This document shows, piece after piece, positions 21,139-30,948 of a stretch of DNA of 64,000 nt (positions are counted from its first letter, which is position 1; each line of letters opens with the position of its first letter). The notes beneath the pieces were generated by a model. That model saw only the letters and a list, made by a program, of their open reading frames with translations, ran no database searches and was not told the DNA's origin. The DNA comes from Favolaschia claudopus. Lineage: Eukaryota > Basidiomycota > Agaricomycetes > Agaricales > Mycenaceae. Both the position numbers and the translations under genes were made by a program. The stretch lies in assembly GCA_037176885.1 (NCBI GenBank), contig JAWWNJ010000123.1, forward strand, positions 248,001 to 312,000. Reading direction: 5' to 3'.

Positions 21139-22233
21139 ATGATTACATCTGCGACCCTGGTGGCCGCTTTGGTCGGCGTTGATATCGTCACCGCATACAG
21201 CCTATGTAAATCTCTGTCGCGACCAAAACCCTCCCGGGGAAAGGCCGGACTTGGATGGGGCAATAATGGGGCACAGAATATGGATCAATTTTTGAGCGCC
21301 AAAGTTCCATGGTCGGTCAAGTTATGTACCTCAAACTCCCTTCCTTAATTCACCGTCCTTGTTTCAGGTATTATAATTGGAATTTCCAGGTATCCGATGA
21401 TGCCTCAGGGCTGCCTGTTGAGTTTGTTCCCATGTTGTGGGGCCAAGCACAAGCAGACGAATTTTCCGACACCATCGTGAGTACTCTACAGTCGACTAAT
21501 GCTACTGCAATACTCGGCATGAACGAGTGAGGCGTCAATAAACAAGTATAGATTTACTCAGTCTAAAATTCTGTACACAGGCCTCAAGAGACCGGACAGT
21601 CCAACTTGACTCCAGAGCAGGCTGTAGAGCTCTGGAAGCAGCATTTGGAGCCGCTGAGAGCAGCTCACAATGTTCGCCTCGGCAGTCCAGCGCCATCAGG
21701 AGCCCCGGGTAGCTGGCAGTGGCTGACCGCGTTCCTTCAGCACTGTGGCGAGGAGTGTACTGTTGACTTTCTGGTGCTCCGTACGTTCCTTTCAGATGTA
21801 TGATTATCAGTCAGTCCCTGAACAGTGCCAGACTGGTATGGAACCAATGCCACAGCCTTCAAGGAATTTCTAGTTGACTATCATAGTCGCTTTAACATGA
21901 ACATCTGGGTAACGGAATGGGCGTGTCAAAACATGGCAGGGCCGGGTGACCAGTGCAGCATGTCCGATGTTTTCAGGTTCATGCAGGAGACGCAGGCGTT
22001 CATGGACAATACGGATTGGATTGAGAGGTATGCCTGGTATGGGTCCAAAACACCTGATGCCATGCATGGTGTAAACCTGGTTGGATCTAGTTTTCTTTGG
22101 TGCCTGTCCTTTGCTCACGCGAGCTTAGAAAAATGCTATGATGAACAGCAGTGGCATAATCAATGGGCTTGGAACGCAGTACATAGGGCTCAGTGCAGCA
22201 CCGGCTCTGCCACCTGTATTCACCAATGATTGA
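21139..22233 (+). CDS. glycoside hydrolase family 128 (endo-beta-1,3-glucanase type), five exons
   Basis: Exons 21139-21311, 21368-21526, 21581-21780, 21832-22079 and 22129-22233 join in phase into 294 aa; the introns are 49-56 nt. The N-terminus (MITSATLVAALVGVDIVTAY) looks like a secretion signal. GH128 motifs follow: GLGWGNN, VPWYYNWN, FVPMLWG, AILGMNEPQ with a likely acid/base Glu, FLVLHWYGTNATAF, and MNIWVTEWACQ with a likely nucleophile Glu. The last exon reads MNSSGIINGLGTQYIG, typical of the family end. These enzymes cut beta-1,3-glucan of fungal or oomycete walls outside the cell. No stop or frame error was found. This is the most secure intact host gene in the window. Confidence 0.93.
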
Positions 22234-22296
22234 AGGTAGTCGGGAGTCTGGGACTGGCAACCCCGGCAAAATGACGCCTCCGATTACAATGTTATT

Positions 22297-22498
22297 AGCG
22301 GGTTTGTGCGAAGCGACCCGGGTCGCTTTGGGACCGCTCAGATCTCGACAACGAGCAGTCTCAGGTGTGAAGTCCCAGCGACCTGGGAGTGCCCCAGGGC
22401 AACACTCTTCTAGGTCGCTTAGAGCTCACACCTGGTATCTTTTGTTGCGGAGATCTGAGCGGTCGAAAAGCGACCTGGGTCGCACACACAAACTCTCT
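22297..22498. mobile_element. ATT-class MITE, subfamily 3 (GCGACCCGGGTCGC), 202 bp
   Basis: Ends AGCGGGTTTGTGCGAAGCGA and GGTCGCACACACAAACTCTCT are inverted, with ATT at 22294-22296 and 22499-22501. Subterminal palindrome GCGACCCGGGTCGC lies inside the left end and CGACCTGGGTCGC inside the right. It starts 64 bp after the GH128 stop codon, so it may contribute to that gene's 3' end. Partial copies lie at 47561 and 47757. Confidence 0.88.
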
Positions 22499-22501
22499 AT
22501 T

Positions 22502-23537
22502 CCTTTGGACTGAAAACCTTTGCGTAGACACTCTACATACAGTTCATCTGAAGCACTATTTACGGCTTATGAATTATGTCTGTGGAGAGCCGGCGGAATT
22601 CAAGTTTTCAAGTTGCGAAAAGAGAAGAGAAAGGGGGAGAAAAGGGAGAGACTCACTATGTACCTGGGACTGTGTTTCCAAGATAGCGCCCTCCAGCAAT
22701 TGCAATCTTGAATCTTGATTTATGCCCTGATTGGGCAGATCAGAGGTATTCAAAATAATAAGTCTCTTTATCTGCTTATATTTACGTTTTGATCAGTAAA
22801 TATGTCATGTCACGGTAAATTGCCGCGTCGGCATCAAAGTGCCATCAGCTGTCAATCTGTTGCCTGTTTAGGAAACAAGCTGCACCCTCGCGCGCTCCTG
22901 CATGTTGGGTGCCCTAATTGGAAGACCATTTCGATTGACAAGGCCATTGAGTCTATAGTTACCTGTTGGAAAGAAAACAATGTTTTTAAAGCCCTTTTTT
23001 GTGAGAAACAAGGCAATATACATACAGGGTGCATTGCTGAGCTCAAGGAACAATACAGCTATATTTCTGGACCCAACAACTCATCATTTAGCTCATACTA
23101 AGAGAGGTATTAGGGGGGAACGACTCTCTATTGAGTTGATGGCTCTTGGGATAGAAAATTGGACTCAGTTGGAATCAGTGGCTTGTTTGCCACTTGTGCA
23201 TGCTCTTTAAGAGGTAGGACTCCTGTATATAGGGTCAAACTTTACTCTATATTCATTAATTATGCAATATTGACATCAGGAACATTCCCTCAACTCCCTA
23301 CTGAAGCTGAGGAAGCAGCACATTCCAAATCACGAGGTTTTCACAAAAAAAGTAATTATTTGGGTCGGAAACGGGCTTCCGTACTCAGGAAATGGGCTAG
23401 AGTGCTCATATACATTCACCAGGACTGACCCTCGACGTCAGTGCGGGTCTGCACACGCGCAAGTCCGATATTGCTCTTCAGTATTGTTTTGATGGGATGA
23501 TGTAAGTTGGCTGATTTGCGTGTCGTACACGTCAATA
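22502..23537. other. intergenic, no gene recognised
   Basis: A frame at 22802-23101 (99 codons, starting MSCHGKLPRRHQSA) has no recognisable motif or partner exon. The purine-rich patch near 22610-22660 is low complexity. Confidence 0.35.
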
Positions 23538-23608
23538 AGACGCGTTTTTTAGAGCGTAGAATATGATGTCATGCTTATACTATTATATGACACGCTCAAA
23601 ACGCGTCT
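23538..23608. mobile_element. 71-bp inverted-repeat mini element
   Basis: AGACGCGTTTTTTAGAGCGT at the left is mirrored by ACGCTCAAAACGCGTCT at the right, around an AT-rich core. It is either a tiny MITE or a strong hairpin. The motif ACGCGT recurs just downstream (AAACGCGCGG) and in the gene at 4344. Confidence 0.6.
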
Positions 23609-23979
23609 GAACGATGGCAAACGCGCGGACTGACGCAGTAAGTTGAGAAAGTAAATCCTGATCACAACGCTAAGCGGCGTGATGGATTTACCGTCATATA
23701 CTGCGTTAGGAAAGCCCTAGACCGTTAGTCGAGGGCCGATTTACAAAATTTACGATCTTTATTGTAAATTTACCCAGCGTAAGTGCTTACGCTCTCCACA
23801 TTCACTTACGCAGCAAAATAAATTCGATGTGCTTTATTCTGGCACACCCTGCTCTCACCACTCTTTGAGGAGGATTCACTAGGCCCACTGGATGATTCTG
23901 TATCCTCAGAATGTTGAAAGAGACTGCATATTTGGCGTAAATTCGCGTCGAAGCCAAGTTGAACATCCCAAAAAGGAAA

Positions 23980-25280
23980 TCAGCGGGTTCTCTTCACTGT
24001 TTCTCCACTAAAATGTACCCGGGTCCGGGGCCACCATTCCAAATCACGACGTGCACCTCTCTGGATGCGACGCCGACCAAAGGAGGGGAAATGGGAAAGT
24101 GCATCGTACACACGACGAATGAAAGCGCGCCCCGCTGGCAGGACTTTCGTCGCAAACTGAAGAAGGCCCGCAACCGATTGCAGTTCCAAGAGGGTAGCAG
24201 ACTCTCCAGACAGAAGGGAGTTCAGAGTAGCAACAGTTCGATGCAGCTTCTCGACAGGGAGAGCCACTGTGAAGGCAACAGTGTCAATCTCGATGCCTAG
24301 GATAACACCCCGGGTAGACGGAGGAATGTCCTTCCCTGCCTTCCCCACCGGATGTGCAGAACAGCCAGTTGCGTCACAGATTGCACGGAAAATAGCACGG
24401 TCATGCTCTGCAAGATCAGCCTGTTTGCGATGCAGCCATTGAATGGCTAATGGCTAAATAAGTGTCCAGATTCCGGCGTATTGACAAAAGATACCTATTT
24501 CATTCCAGGCAGCTCTTCTTGACTTCTACATGAAAGCTTAACCCATCAAAGTTTCCTAATGCGGAAATCGGTAGCCATTCAATGGCTCCAATGGCTCTTC
24601 GCAAACCCTCTATCGTACTCGCCTGCTGCGCGAGCACCAAAGAAATCGTCAAGGAAATGGTCGAGAGGTGTGCCCATTCGCTCCGAGATCCAGTGCAGGG
24701 CTTCAGCAAACAAGTTCAAAGTGAAGGGGGATGAGCGAGATCCAAACGGTAGGCGCAGGTCAATGTAACCAACACCATCAAAGTAGAAGCCATACAACAG
24801 AGAGTCGTCTGGGCAGACTACGATGTGGCGGAACGCGCGCCGCAGGTCGATCTTCCAGAGGAGAGCACCAGGACCAAGGTGGCGGAGACGGTCGAAGAAG
24901 CTGTCAAGGGAGGTGTAGGAGAGTGTTACTGCGTCAGAGGAGATGCTATCATTGATAGACGAGCCGCGAGGATAAGAGAGGTGGTGGACAGTGCGCCACC
25001 CGCCATCTGCTTTGGGGACAGTGCCCACAGGTGAGTAAACGACCCGGCGCTGCTCATGAATAGGGAGGGAGTCGACACGGCGAAGCTCACCCAAAGCGAA
25101 ATTTGCCAGAATATCTGCAGCAGTCACAGCGTGCTCGGACAGTGTAGCAGGCAGATTTCGTGAGAAGGCACGGCCCACTCGGGGGGCCGGTGTATCCAAT
25201 AGATGCGCCATAGATACAGATTTTATGTAGGTGTTGTACGAAGGAGGGATCTGGGTAATCCTGAACTAAGAAAGATAACA
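23980..25280 (-). pseudogene. DIRS-type pol: reverse transcriptase, split by a MITE and truncated
   Basis: The N-terminal link reads YPDPSFVQHLHKICIYG, then changes frame into a 210-codon RT frame. It has GTVPKADGGWRTVHHLSYPR, LLWKIDLRRAFRHIVVCPD, YIDLRLPFGSRSSP, NLFAEALHWI and the catalytic HFLDDFFGARAAGEY. After the MITE the frame resumes as AIFRAICDATGCSAHPV and GVILGIEIDTVAFTVALPVE, ending in FPSFGRRRIQRGARRDLEWW. Order and wording fit DIRS/Ngaro RTs. The recombinase is missing. A short homologous piece occurs at 58364-58524. Confidence 0.78.
24418..24611. mobile_element. ATT-class MITE, subfamily 1, copy 2, inside the DIRS RT (194 bp)
   Basis: Ends AGCCTGTTTGCGATGCAGCC and TTCGCAAACCCTCT, with GAATGGCT/AGCCATTC palindromes inside. 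The 3 bp ATC flank both sides (24415-24417 and 24612-24614; GAT on the coding strand). The RT codons on the two sides can be read across the site with one copy of GAT, so this is a clear insertion into a coding sequence. Confidence 0.9.
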
Positions 25281-25512
25281 TAGCGGGATTAAGTGAGCTA
25301 ACAACACGAGGACCAGAGCTGGGGGCAACGGGGAAGGAGATGTGTGTATTGGGATGGGGAGGGGGAGGGGGTATTAGATGGGCTGAACGATGGGCAGTAT
25401 GTAAAAGGGATGATAGAGAGGGTAGGGTGCGAGGAGCCAGTGGACGAAGAGGAACCGAAGGGTTGGTCGGAGTGGGGCAGAGGCCGGACTCGGTCGGCTT
25501 GCCCCAAACATC

Positions 25513-26301
25513 CTACTTCCGCTTCTGTGGGCACGCATGTGAAGGGTGGGCACCCTGACACGCAATGCAGATGTGGCGACGAGAGCACTTGTTACCCATG
25601 CGACAACCTGCAGGATCCTGAAACTTGTAGCAAGTCTCATCGACCTTCTGACGGGATACGGGGGCGCCGGGCTCGGAAAGGCGCTCAGCAAGGTCGCGTT
25701 TGCGCTTAGAGGAAGATGGTAGGGGCAATGGGTAACGAACCAGCCTGGTGGAGACGAGGCCCTGATCAGGCGTCACCCAGCGGGTGGGGAGGAAGTTCTC
25801 CGCCATGCGCACGCGAATGAACTCGTAGTGGTAGCGTAAGACTGCAGACCACTCGTACTGCGTGGTGAAGTCCATGAGCTGACTAGTGTAGATGGAAAAG
25901 GCGGCAGCGACGCCACCGTTGGTGGTGTCGATGAGGGAGCGGATGCCGGTGTAGGTCGACCAGGCATCAAGGAGCGGGGGCAAGGAGGGAAAGGCCTTGA
26001 CCCATGCACGGGAAGAACCGGCATCGAGGGCCTCCTCTGGTTGTTCCGGGGCGGCGACACCAGAGGTCGGGTGGAAGAGGATGGGCACGGGGGGAGCGGG
26101 GGCAGCGGCGGCGATGGAGGAGAGCTTGGGGAGGTCGTCGGCTTCGAAGGTGCCGTTCACAATGGCGTCGATGTGTGCCAGCTTGACACGGCGGTACCAC
26201 ATCGTGGGGGACCGAAAGGAGGCGGAAGCGAAATTGTCAGTCGAGGCTCGACGGCATTGGCTCTCTCTTCTTCTGTCAAAACCGTATGTAGTGTCATTCA
26301 T
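25513..26301 (-). CDS. DIRS gag-like protein with C-rich zinc cluster
   Basis: 262 codons open. Middle part LPPLLDAWSTYTGIRSLIDT, then FSIYTSQLMDFTTQYEWSAV and LRYHYEFIRVRMAENF, resembles the alpha-helical gag of basidiomycete DIRS elements. The end is CYKFQDPAGCRMGNKCSRRH followed by CIACQGAHPSHAC, a CCCH finger plus a second cysteine/histidine cluster for nucleic-acid binding. It sits upstream of the RT in the same orientation. The true start is not certain; MWYRRVKLAHIDAI may begin the conserved part. Confidence 0.72.
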   Translation of the reverse strand: MNDTTYGFDRRRESQCRRASTDNFASASFRSPTMWYRRVKLAHIDAIVNGTFEADDLPKLSSIAAAAPAPPVPILFHPTSGVAAPEQPEEALDAGSSRAWVKAFPSLPPLLDAWSTYTGIRSLIDTTNGGVAAAFSIYTSQLMDFTTQYEWSAVLRYHYEFIRVRMAENFLPTRWVTPDQGLVSTRLVRYPLPLPSSSKRKRDLAERLSEPGAPVSRQKVDETCYKFQDPAGCRMGNKCSRRHICIACQGAHPSHACPQKRK

Positions 26302-26318
26302 TCATCCCTGCTACTATC

Positions 26319-26478
26319 TCTCCTGAATTTTGGCCATAATGTCTGAGTCCACCAGAAGCATTCTCAAAAGCCTGTATGAGTACGGATCATCTCCAGCTTC
26401 TCCTGAATTTTGGCCACAATGTCTGAGTTCACCAGAAGCATGAACCTCTTCAAAGGCATGTATGAGTACGGATCATAG
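26319..26478. repeat. two-copy tandem duplication, 80-bp unit
   Basis: TCTCCTGAATTTTGGCCAYA, then ATGTCTGAGT.CACCAGAAGC and GTATGAGTACGGATCAT occur twice with a period of about 80 bp. It lies between the start of the DIRS gag and the end of the Cpn10-like gene, in what would be that gene's 3' flank. Confidence 0.8.
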
Positions 26479-26486
26479 GCAACAGC

Positions 26487-26756
26487 TCAAATACGAACAT
26501 CGGAGCCCGTGTCGAACACGAGTTTGCCTGCGAGCCTACCTAGCATCACCCGGTCCCCAACGTTAACCGTCGGCGGCGCGATCACTCCATCCTTGTTCGG
26601 GGTACCAGGACCCGCTGCTATAACCACGGCCTCCAGCCACGTCCCATGGTCCTAGTGGAAATGATTATTAGACCGCGACCCTGACTAACAACGCACCGTC
26701 AGCACCTGGACAAGAACGTCGTCCAGCAAAGGAGCAATGGATTCTATAAGCTTCAT
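26487..26756 (-). CDS. Cpn10/GroES-like co-chaperonin, short, mobile loop absent
   Basis: Two exons on the minus strand: 26756-26697 and 26651-26487, joined over a 45-nt intron (GTGCGT..CCACTAG) in phase 0. The 74-aa product reads MKLIESIAPLLDDVLVQVLT, then WLEAVVIAAGPGTPNKDG and TVNVGDRVMLGRL. This matches the Cpn10 core (PLLDRVLVQ, VVAVGPG, VKVGDRVLLP). Normal Hsp10 is about 100 aa and carries a mobile loop (..GGIxLPE..) that docks on Cpn60; here only DHGTWLE separates the first strand from VVIAAGPG. The C-terminal strand is also short. It could be a decayed paralogue or a specialised protein. A TATA-like box lies upstream. Confidence 0.68.
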
Positions 26757-26908
26757 GGATACTCTTTGGGGCTACGAGTTGTTGCTCGATGTCAGCGCGT
26801 CGCTCGATGAAAAATGTCTCCGAAACCCACTGCCATGTTCGACGACGGTTTGAATCTTGGTTGCTTTATCTAGGTATTGGGAATGTGACGAAGAAGTACA
26901 TGGTCGCC

Positions 26909-26916
26909 TTTTTATA
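26909..26916 (-). promoter_or_regulatory. TATA-like box upstream of the Cpn10-like gene
   Basis: The minus strand reads GGGTATAAAAAGGC about 155 nt before the ATG at 26756. It matches TATAAAAA closely. A transcription start about 30 nt downstream would leave a normal 5' UTR. Confidence 0.5.
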
Positions 26917-27056
26917 CCCGTTCCGTAGCCCTTGGCCCTCTGACACCCCTAGCCCTCATATTTGATCCCCTATTCAGCAGTTCCCACCATCACAGCAAAG
27001 ATGTCAGAAGTCCGCGCTCGGCAACGGCTGGGCTGGCCTCCGGACACTCCTCCATA

Positions 27057-27243
27057 GGTCCGTCCGCCGAAATAGGCAGATTTACCCTATTTTTTGACAT
27101 CAAAAGCAACTCTCAGAAATCGCTTAGTCCAGAGCTTCTGCTCAGCTGGGTAAGGTCAAGATATCGATATCCCGTGAAAATTGCTGGTTTGCGAGATAGA
27201 CCTCCAAAATCGACCTCAGATTTACCCTATCGGCCGGACCGAC
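27057..27243. mobile_element. weak inverted-repeat element, about 187 bp
   Basis: GGTCCGTCCGCCGAAATAGG with GATTTACCCTAT at the left is partly mirrored by GATTTACCCTATCGGCCGG and ACCGACC at the right. The match is imperfect and no target duplication is clear. Confidence 0.35.
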
Positions 27244-27582
27244 CTTTGGGGCAGCGTCCGGGGGCCTGGCTGGGCTCATAACCTAATAAAAGTAACTCAT
27301 GTTCGTGGAGAGCCATGTCCAAATATGTAAGGACATGGGCATGCCGTGCAAGGAATTTCCGTGCCTCTGCAGTATTATTTTGGCCTGTATGCTGCAATTT
27401 GCATGCTGCAGTGCCCATTATTTCGTTCGCATGCTCCGCAGGGAGCCGCTCTGTTGCGGTTTATCATTTTGGTAAGCTTCTCTGTAAATTGTCCAAATCG
27501 TGTACTGTTTTCCTTCCACAGGTCCAGATCTCAGATGCTTTTCGTCTGGGATCTCCAAAAATATACTGTTATGCTATTCATT

Positions 27583-27795
27583 CCGTTCGCATCCCTTCGT
27601 GCCGCTGCGACGAGTTATTTCGCTGGTATGCTGGTTTGTACACCGCTGCCATGCCCATTCCGTTCGCATGCCTTCGTGCCGCTGCGACAAACTATTTCGC
27701 TGATATCCTCGTCTTTACACCGCTACTATGCTCGTTTTGCTCGCATGCCTCTTTGTGCTGCAACAAACTATCTCCCTGGTACGCCGCTGTGCTTT
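27583..27795. repeat. minisatellite, about 75-77 bp unit, nearly three copies
   Basis: CCGTTCGCATCCCTTCGTGC with CGCTGCGACGAGTTATTTCG and later ACACCGCTGCCATG recurs at 27583, 27660 and about 27734, progressively diverged. A related fragment (CGTTCGCATGCTCCGC) lies near 27424. All three plus frames stay open here because of the repeat, but no protein is recognised. Confidence 0.8.
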
Positions 27796-28183
27796 AGTAC
27801 GTATCATCTCCTTCGTATGCGCCCCTGCCGCCCGTATGCTGAATCTCGACGTCTGCGCAATTTTCTGCGTGCTGATATGTCGCTGTGTTATGCCCAGTCC
27901 ATGGGCGGTATAACGTCTGTCTGACATTGCTCTCGTTGCTACGGTATGCTAGTGCTTCGGCCATATGCATTTCTGTCGGAGTGAAGTTGATTCGGTGAGT
28001 CTCTTTCCATTCTTCGTAGTAGAGTTTATTTTTCTGTCACCTTTTCCTCGCCTCAAGGTCGTCTTATTTGACCTATCAGACAATTTTACCTGTCCAATTC
28101 GGCGGTGGATTGTTCTAATCAGCCGATTTGGCTTCTCTAATGGCCGGTTTGGCCTATCTGCTCGTAAATTCAACTGCGCTTGA

Positions 28184-28960
28184 TTCATTATTCGCTGATT
28201 TGGCGTTGTAACCCTTCAATCCGGACACTATTTCTCTGTTTCCCATTGGTTTGCAATGCTTCCACTATCAAGTCAGCGCGTAACTCAGCTAATTTGCTAG
28301 CACCTATTCATTGGTGAACTATCTTACTCATCCGATTTGGACATATCCCTCGTGGACTTTGCTTCGTGTCTTGTTTCAGCCTTCTCGGCGAATTTCTTTT
28401 TGCTGTTCATTCAACAAACACTACCCCGGCGGTACATTAGAGAGTTTGCGGTGAGCCGCCAGAAGCCACCTGGCGGCTCTAATGGCATGCGGATTGGAGC
28501 GGCTATGCTGTCTGGCGGCTCGTTTGGCGGCTGGTAAGACTGGTTCAAATTTGGTTTTGTGAGTGTATTCTTAGTACTTAGTCATCTACATATTGAACCA
28601 TACACACACGAAGAAAATTGGATCTGAAAATCTGACGCTATCGCACATTCGAGCCGAAGACTTCGGTTGACGCTGGAAATTGCTTCAATTCAAAACAATT
28701 ATGCACGTTTGGACAACGAACTCTCATTGGCTGAAGGTATAGTCAAGTATGCAAGGTACCCAACCTCAAAATTGTGCTAAGGACCGCGCGCGATGAGCCG
28801 CTGAACGAGCCGCCACATGACGTAGCCGCTCCAATCCGCATGCCGTCGGAGCCACCAGGTGGCTTCTGGCGGCTCACCGCAAACTCTCTATTGTCCCCTG
28901 GATCTGGTTCTTTCGAATTCCTGGAGGTAGCTCTTCTCCGCAATCATTTCGACTCTTCAT
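28184..28960. repeat. tandem duplication, copy 1 (carries the MITE)
   Basis: TTCATTATTCGCTGATTTGG, GGTTTGCAATGCTTC, AATTTGCTAGC, CATTGGTGAACTA and TTCAACAAACACTACCCC follow in order and match copy 2 at 29012-29400. After the MITE the copy resumes (GGATCTGGTTC, GGAGGTAGCTCTTCTCCGCA). The sequence itself is of unknown function. Confidence 0.8.
28439..28889. mobile_element. ATT-class MITE, subfamily 2 (GAGCCGCC), 451 bp
   Basis: Ends AGAGAGTTTGCGGTGAGCCG and CGGCTCACCGCAAACTCTCT are perfect inverted repeats, and the inverted match continues (CCAGAAGCCACCTGG..). ATT flanks both ends (28436-28438 and 28890-28892). The paralogous site without the element is present at 29323-29325 with a single ATT. 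A variant copy is at 50270-50709. Confidence 0.93.
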
Positions 28961-29011
28961 AGCGCAAGTTGCGCCGATTTGGCTTCCCAAATTGCAAGTT
29001 TTACCTCGGTT

Positions 29012-29400
29012 TTCATTCTTTATTCGCTAATTTGGCATTGTGACCGTTCGCTTTGACGGTGTGCTATTTCTCCGTGTCCGATTTGTTTGCAATTCTTGCG
29101 CAACCAACTCGCGTAGTTCGGTTAATTTGCTAGCGCTTCTGCGTTCTATTGCAACCACTCTGGGACATATTATAACCATTCATCGGTGGACTACTTATTT
29201 TATTTCATCCAATTCAGCGCATGTCTTTCTTGGATTCGTGCCTTGTTTCGGCGTTCTCGACCATCTTCATTTTGCCCCAACCTGATTTGCCGTTCTTTCA
29301 ACAAATACGACCCCAGACACACATTGTATCCTGCACCTGGTTCAATCACTAGAGGGAGCTATTCTCGCCGCAGTCATGAATTTTCATGGCTCAATTTTTC
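29012..29400. repeat. tandem duplication, copy 2 (empty MITE site)
   Basis: TTCTTTATTCGCTAATTTGG, GTTTGCAATTCTTGC, AATTTGCTAGC, CATCGGTGGACTA and TTCAACAAATACGACCCC follow copy 1 in order. At 29321-29330 it reads ACATTGTATC where copy 1 carries the MITE. Confidence 0.8.
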
Positions 29401-29681
29401 GCATCTCCTTGTGTTGTAAAATTTTGCTCTCCCATCTTACCTTGAACAGGGCACTTTAGATAGTCCATCCCTGTTTCTCAGTTCAAGTCAAAGGGTATAT
29501 GTCAGTGTGCAATCGCGATAACGGCGCTTACTTTCTTATTTCAACGCATTGGGGCAGAATTTAAACAAATTTCGGTCCTTCGCCATTTACCTCTGTATTT
29601 TGTCAACTCTTGTTAATTTTGTGAGCCCGAAGTATAGCCGAGGCGGCTTACTCACGGCTTACGGATCATTCTCCCGGAGCG
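29401..29681. other. intergenic, nothing recognised
   Basis: AT-rich, no open frame of interest and no repeat noticed within this window. Confidence 0.4.
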
Positions 29682-30758
29682 TACTATTTTTCACTGGGTA
29701 CTCGGCCACCTAAGACATGAGCCGCATAGCGCGTGCTCAAATGACCCCACACACACCTAGTACTGTACCATGGTATGGTAGAGAGTGTTGCCTTTAATTT
29801 GAGCCAGGTACTGCGAGGATACCGGCAGAATTGAGCTCACAGTGAATTTTTCTTTCCGGCATGTCCGTAAGAGGTAATTGATGAGGTAGTCGGCCACCCG
29901 CTATTTTCTTGAGTTCCTGAGCGATTTTGATGATTCAAATTGTTGTAACGTTCACAGCAATGCAACAGAATGTAGTAGATACAGTCTACAGCAACAGGGA
30001 AGTGTTCTTGTCTAACTGAAGCAATCGAATCAAAGGCAGATCAACCCCAAAAATCAACCCTTCCGAAAGATTCATCCTGATACAGCGATATACGGACACC
30101 GCGCCACAGATTACAATTCAAGCCTCTCACTCGGATACTCAGGAAGCTCTATAAGCATTCCCAGCCCCGCTGACCGTCCACCATTGCTTGAAAACAATCC
30201 GGGGGGCCGAGCCGAAGAAATTCGCTGCTTTTAGCTCATGCGCGCCAGTGCATATCAAATACAAAAGCAGAAAATAGCACGCACCCTCCAGTAGCAGGTA
30301 TACTGTTTTAGAGCGCTCTCCCAAATCGACAGGCTTCTGGAGTTCAAGTATCCAGCAAAATGAGCGTGGCCGCCAACGGAGAGCCAGAAGTAGATGAGTG
30401 TCCATGGCACCAGTTTGCCAATCATGACTGCCGAGTCCTGAGCTCAAAACTATGTTGGAGGGAAGGAGTGGATAAGGCGGCCCAGAAAGAGCCCAGAAAC
30501 TTGCGAAACGGCGGAGAATTGGAGGAGAACGAGGTTACACAAATCTCAGTGGCTGGCTGATGGCAACGATTTCGGGTTCACACGTCTCCGGACGGTGATC
30601 AAGATGCCATAACTCTTGATCCACCTATCACTTTCTGTCCAAACTCGTACTGAACAGGCGTTCTACTCCCTATTCCATCCTCGAACACTAAACTTTACAC
30701 GAAAACATCCATAGCTTCCGTAAATCGCAAGTGGCCGACTACCCAGTAGAAAATAGTA
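29682..30758. mobile_element. TIR element, about 1.08 kb, non-autonomous
   Basis: TACTATTTTTCACTGGGTAC plus TCGGCCACC at 29682-29710 is mirrored by AGTGGCCGACTACCCAGTAG plus AAAATAGTA at 30730-30758 with few mismatches. A third partial motif (GTAGTCGGCCACCCGCTATT) lies at about 29889. Inner ORFs show no transposase. The right end lies about 190 bp before a Copia gag start. Confidence 0.65.
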
Positions 30759-30948
30759 GATAGTTCTAGATAATATTCGTAGTATAAATACAGGACCACT
30801 GAAGCCTAAAGCTCCAGTGGATTGTAACCCAAGACCTAACAGTCGAGTGCCCAAGCTACTGTGAACCAGCCGAATCACAACACAATCCACTACTTGGCGT
30901 ACTACTTGGTTTCACCGCGTCCTCTTCCCATCACCCGCATCATTGATC

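Larger units (their letters stand above)
23970..26301 (-). mobile_element. DIRS-type retrotransposon relic (gag and RT/RNase H part)
   Basis: On the minus strand a gag-like frame with a CCCH/CCHC-like cysteine cluster (25513-26301) is followed by a frameshifted link and a DIRS-type reverse transcriptase (25.28 down to 23.98 kb). No tyrosine recombinase or terminal repeats were found, and the pol stops near 23980, so the copy is truncated at its 3' side. The RT is also split by a MITE at 24418-24611. Confidence 0.75.

Noticed and set aside
27346..27924. 192-codon open frame on the plus strand
   Set aside because: It is created by the 75-77 bp minisatellite, and similar frames are open in the other two phases.
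30721..30930. 5' LTR of the second Copia
   Set aside because: The first part belongs to the inverted end of the 29682-30758 element and no second LTR exists in the window; only a leader can be argued.
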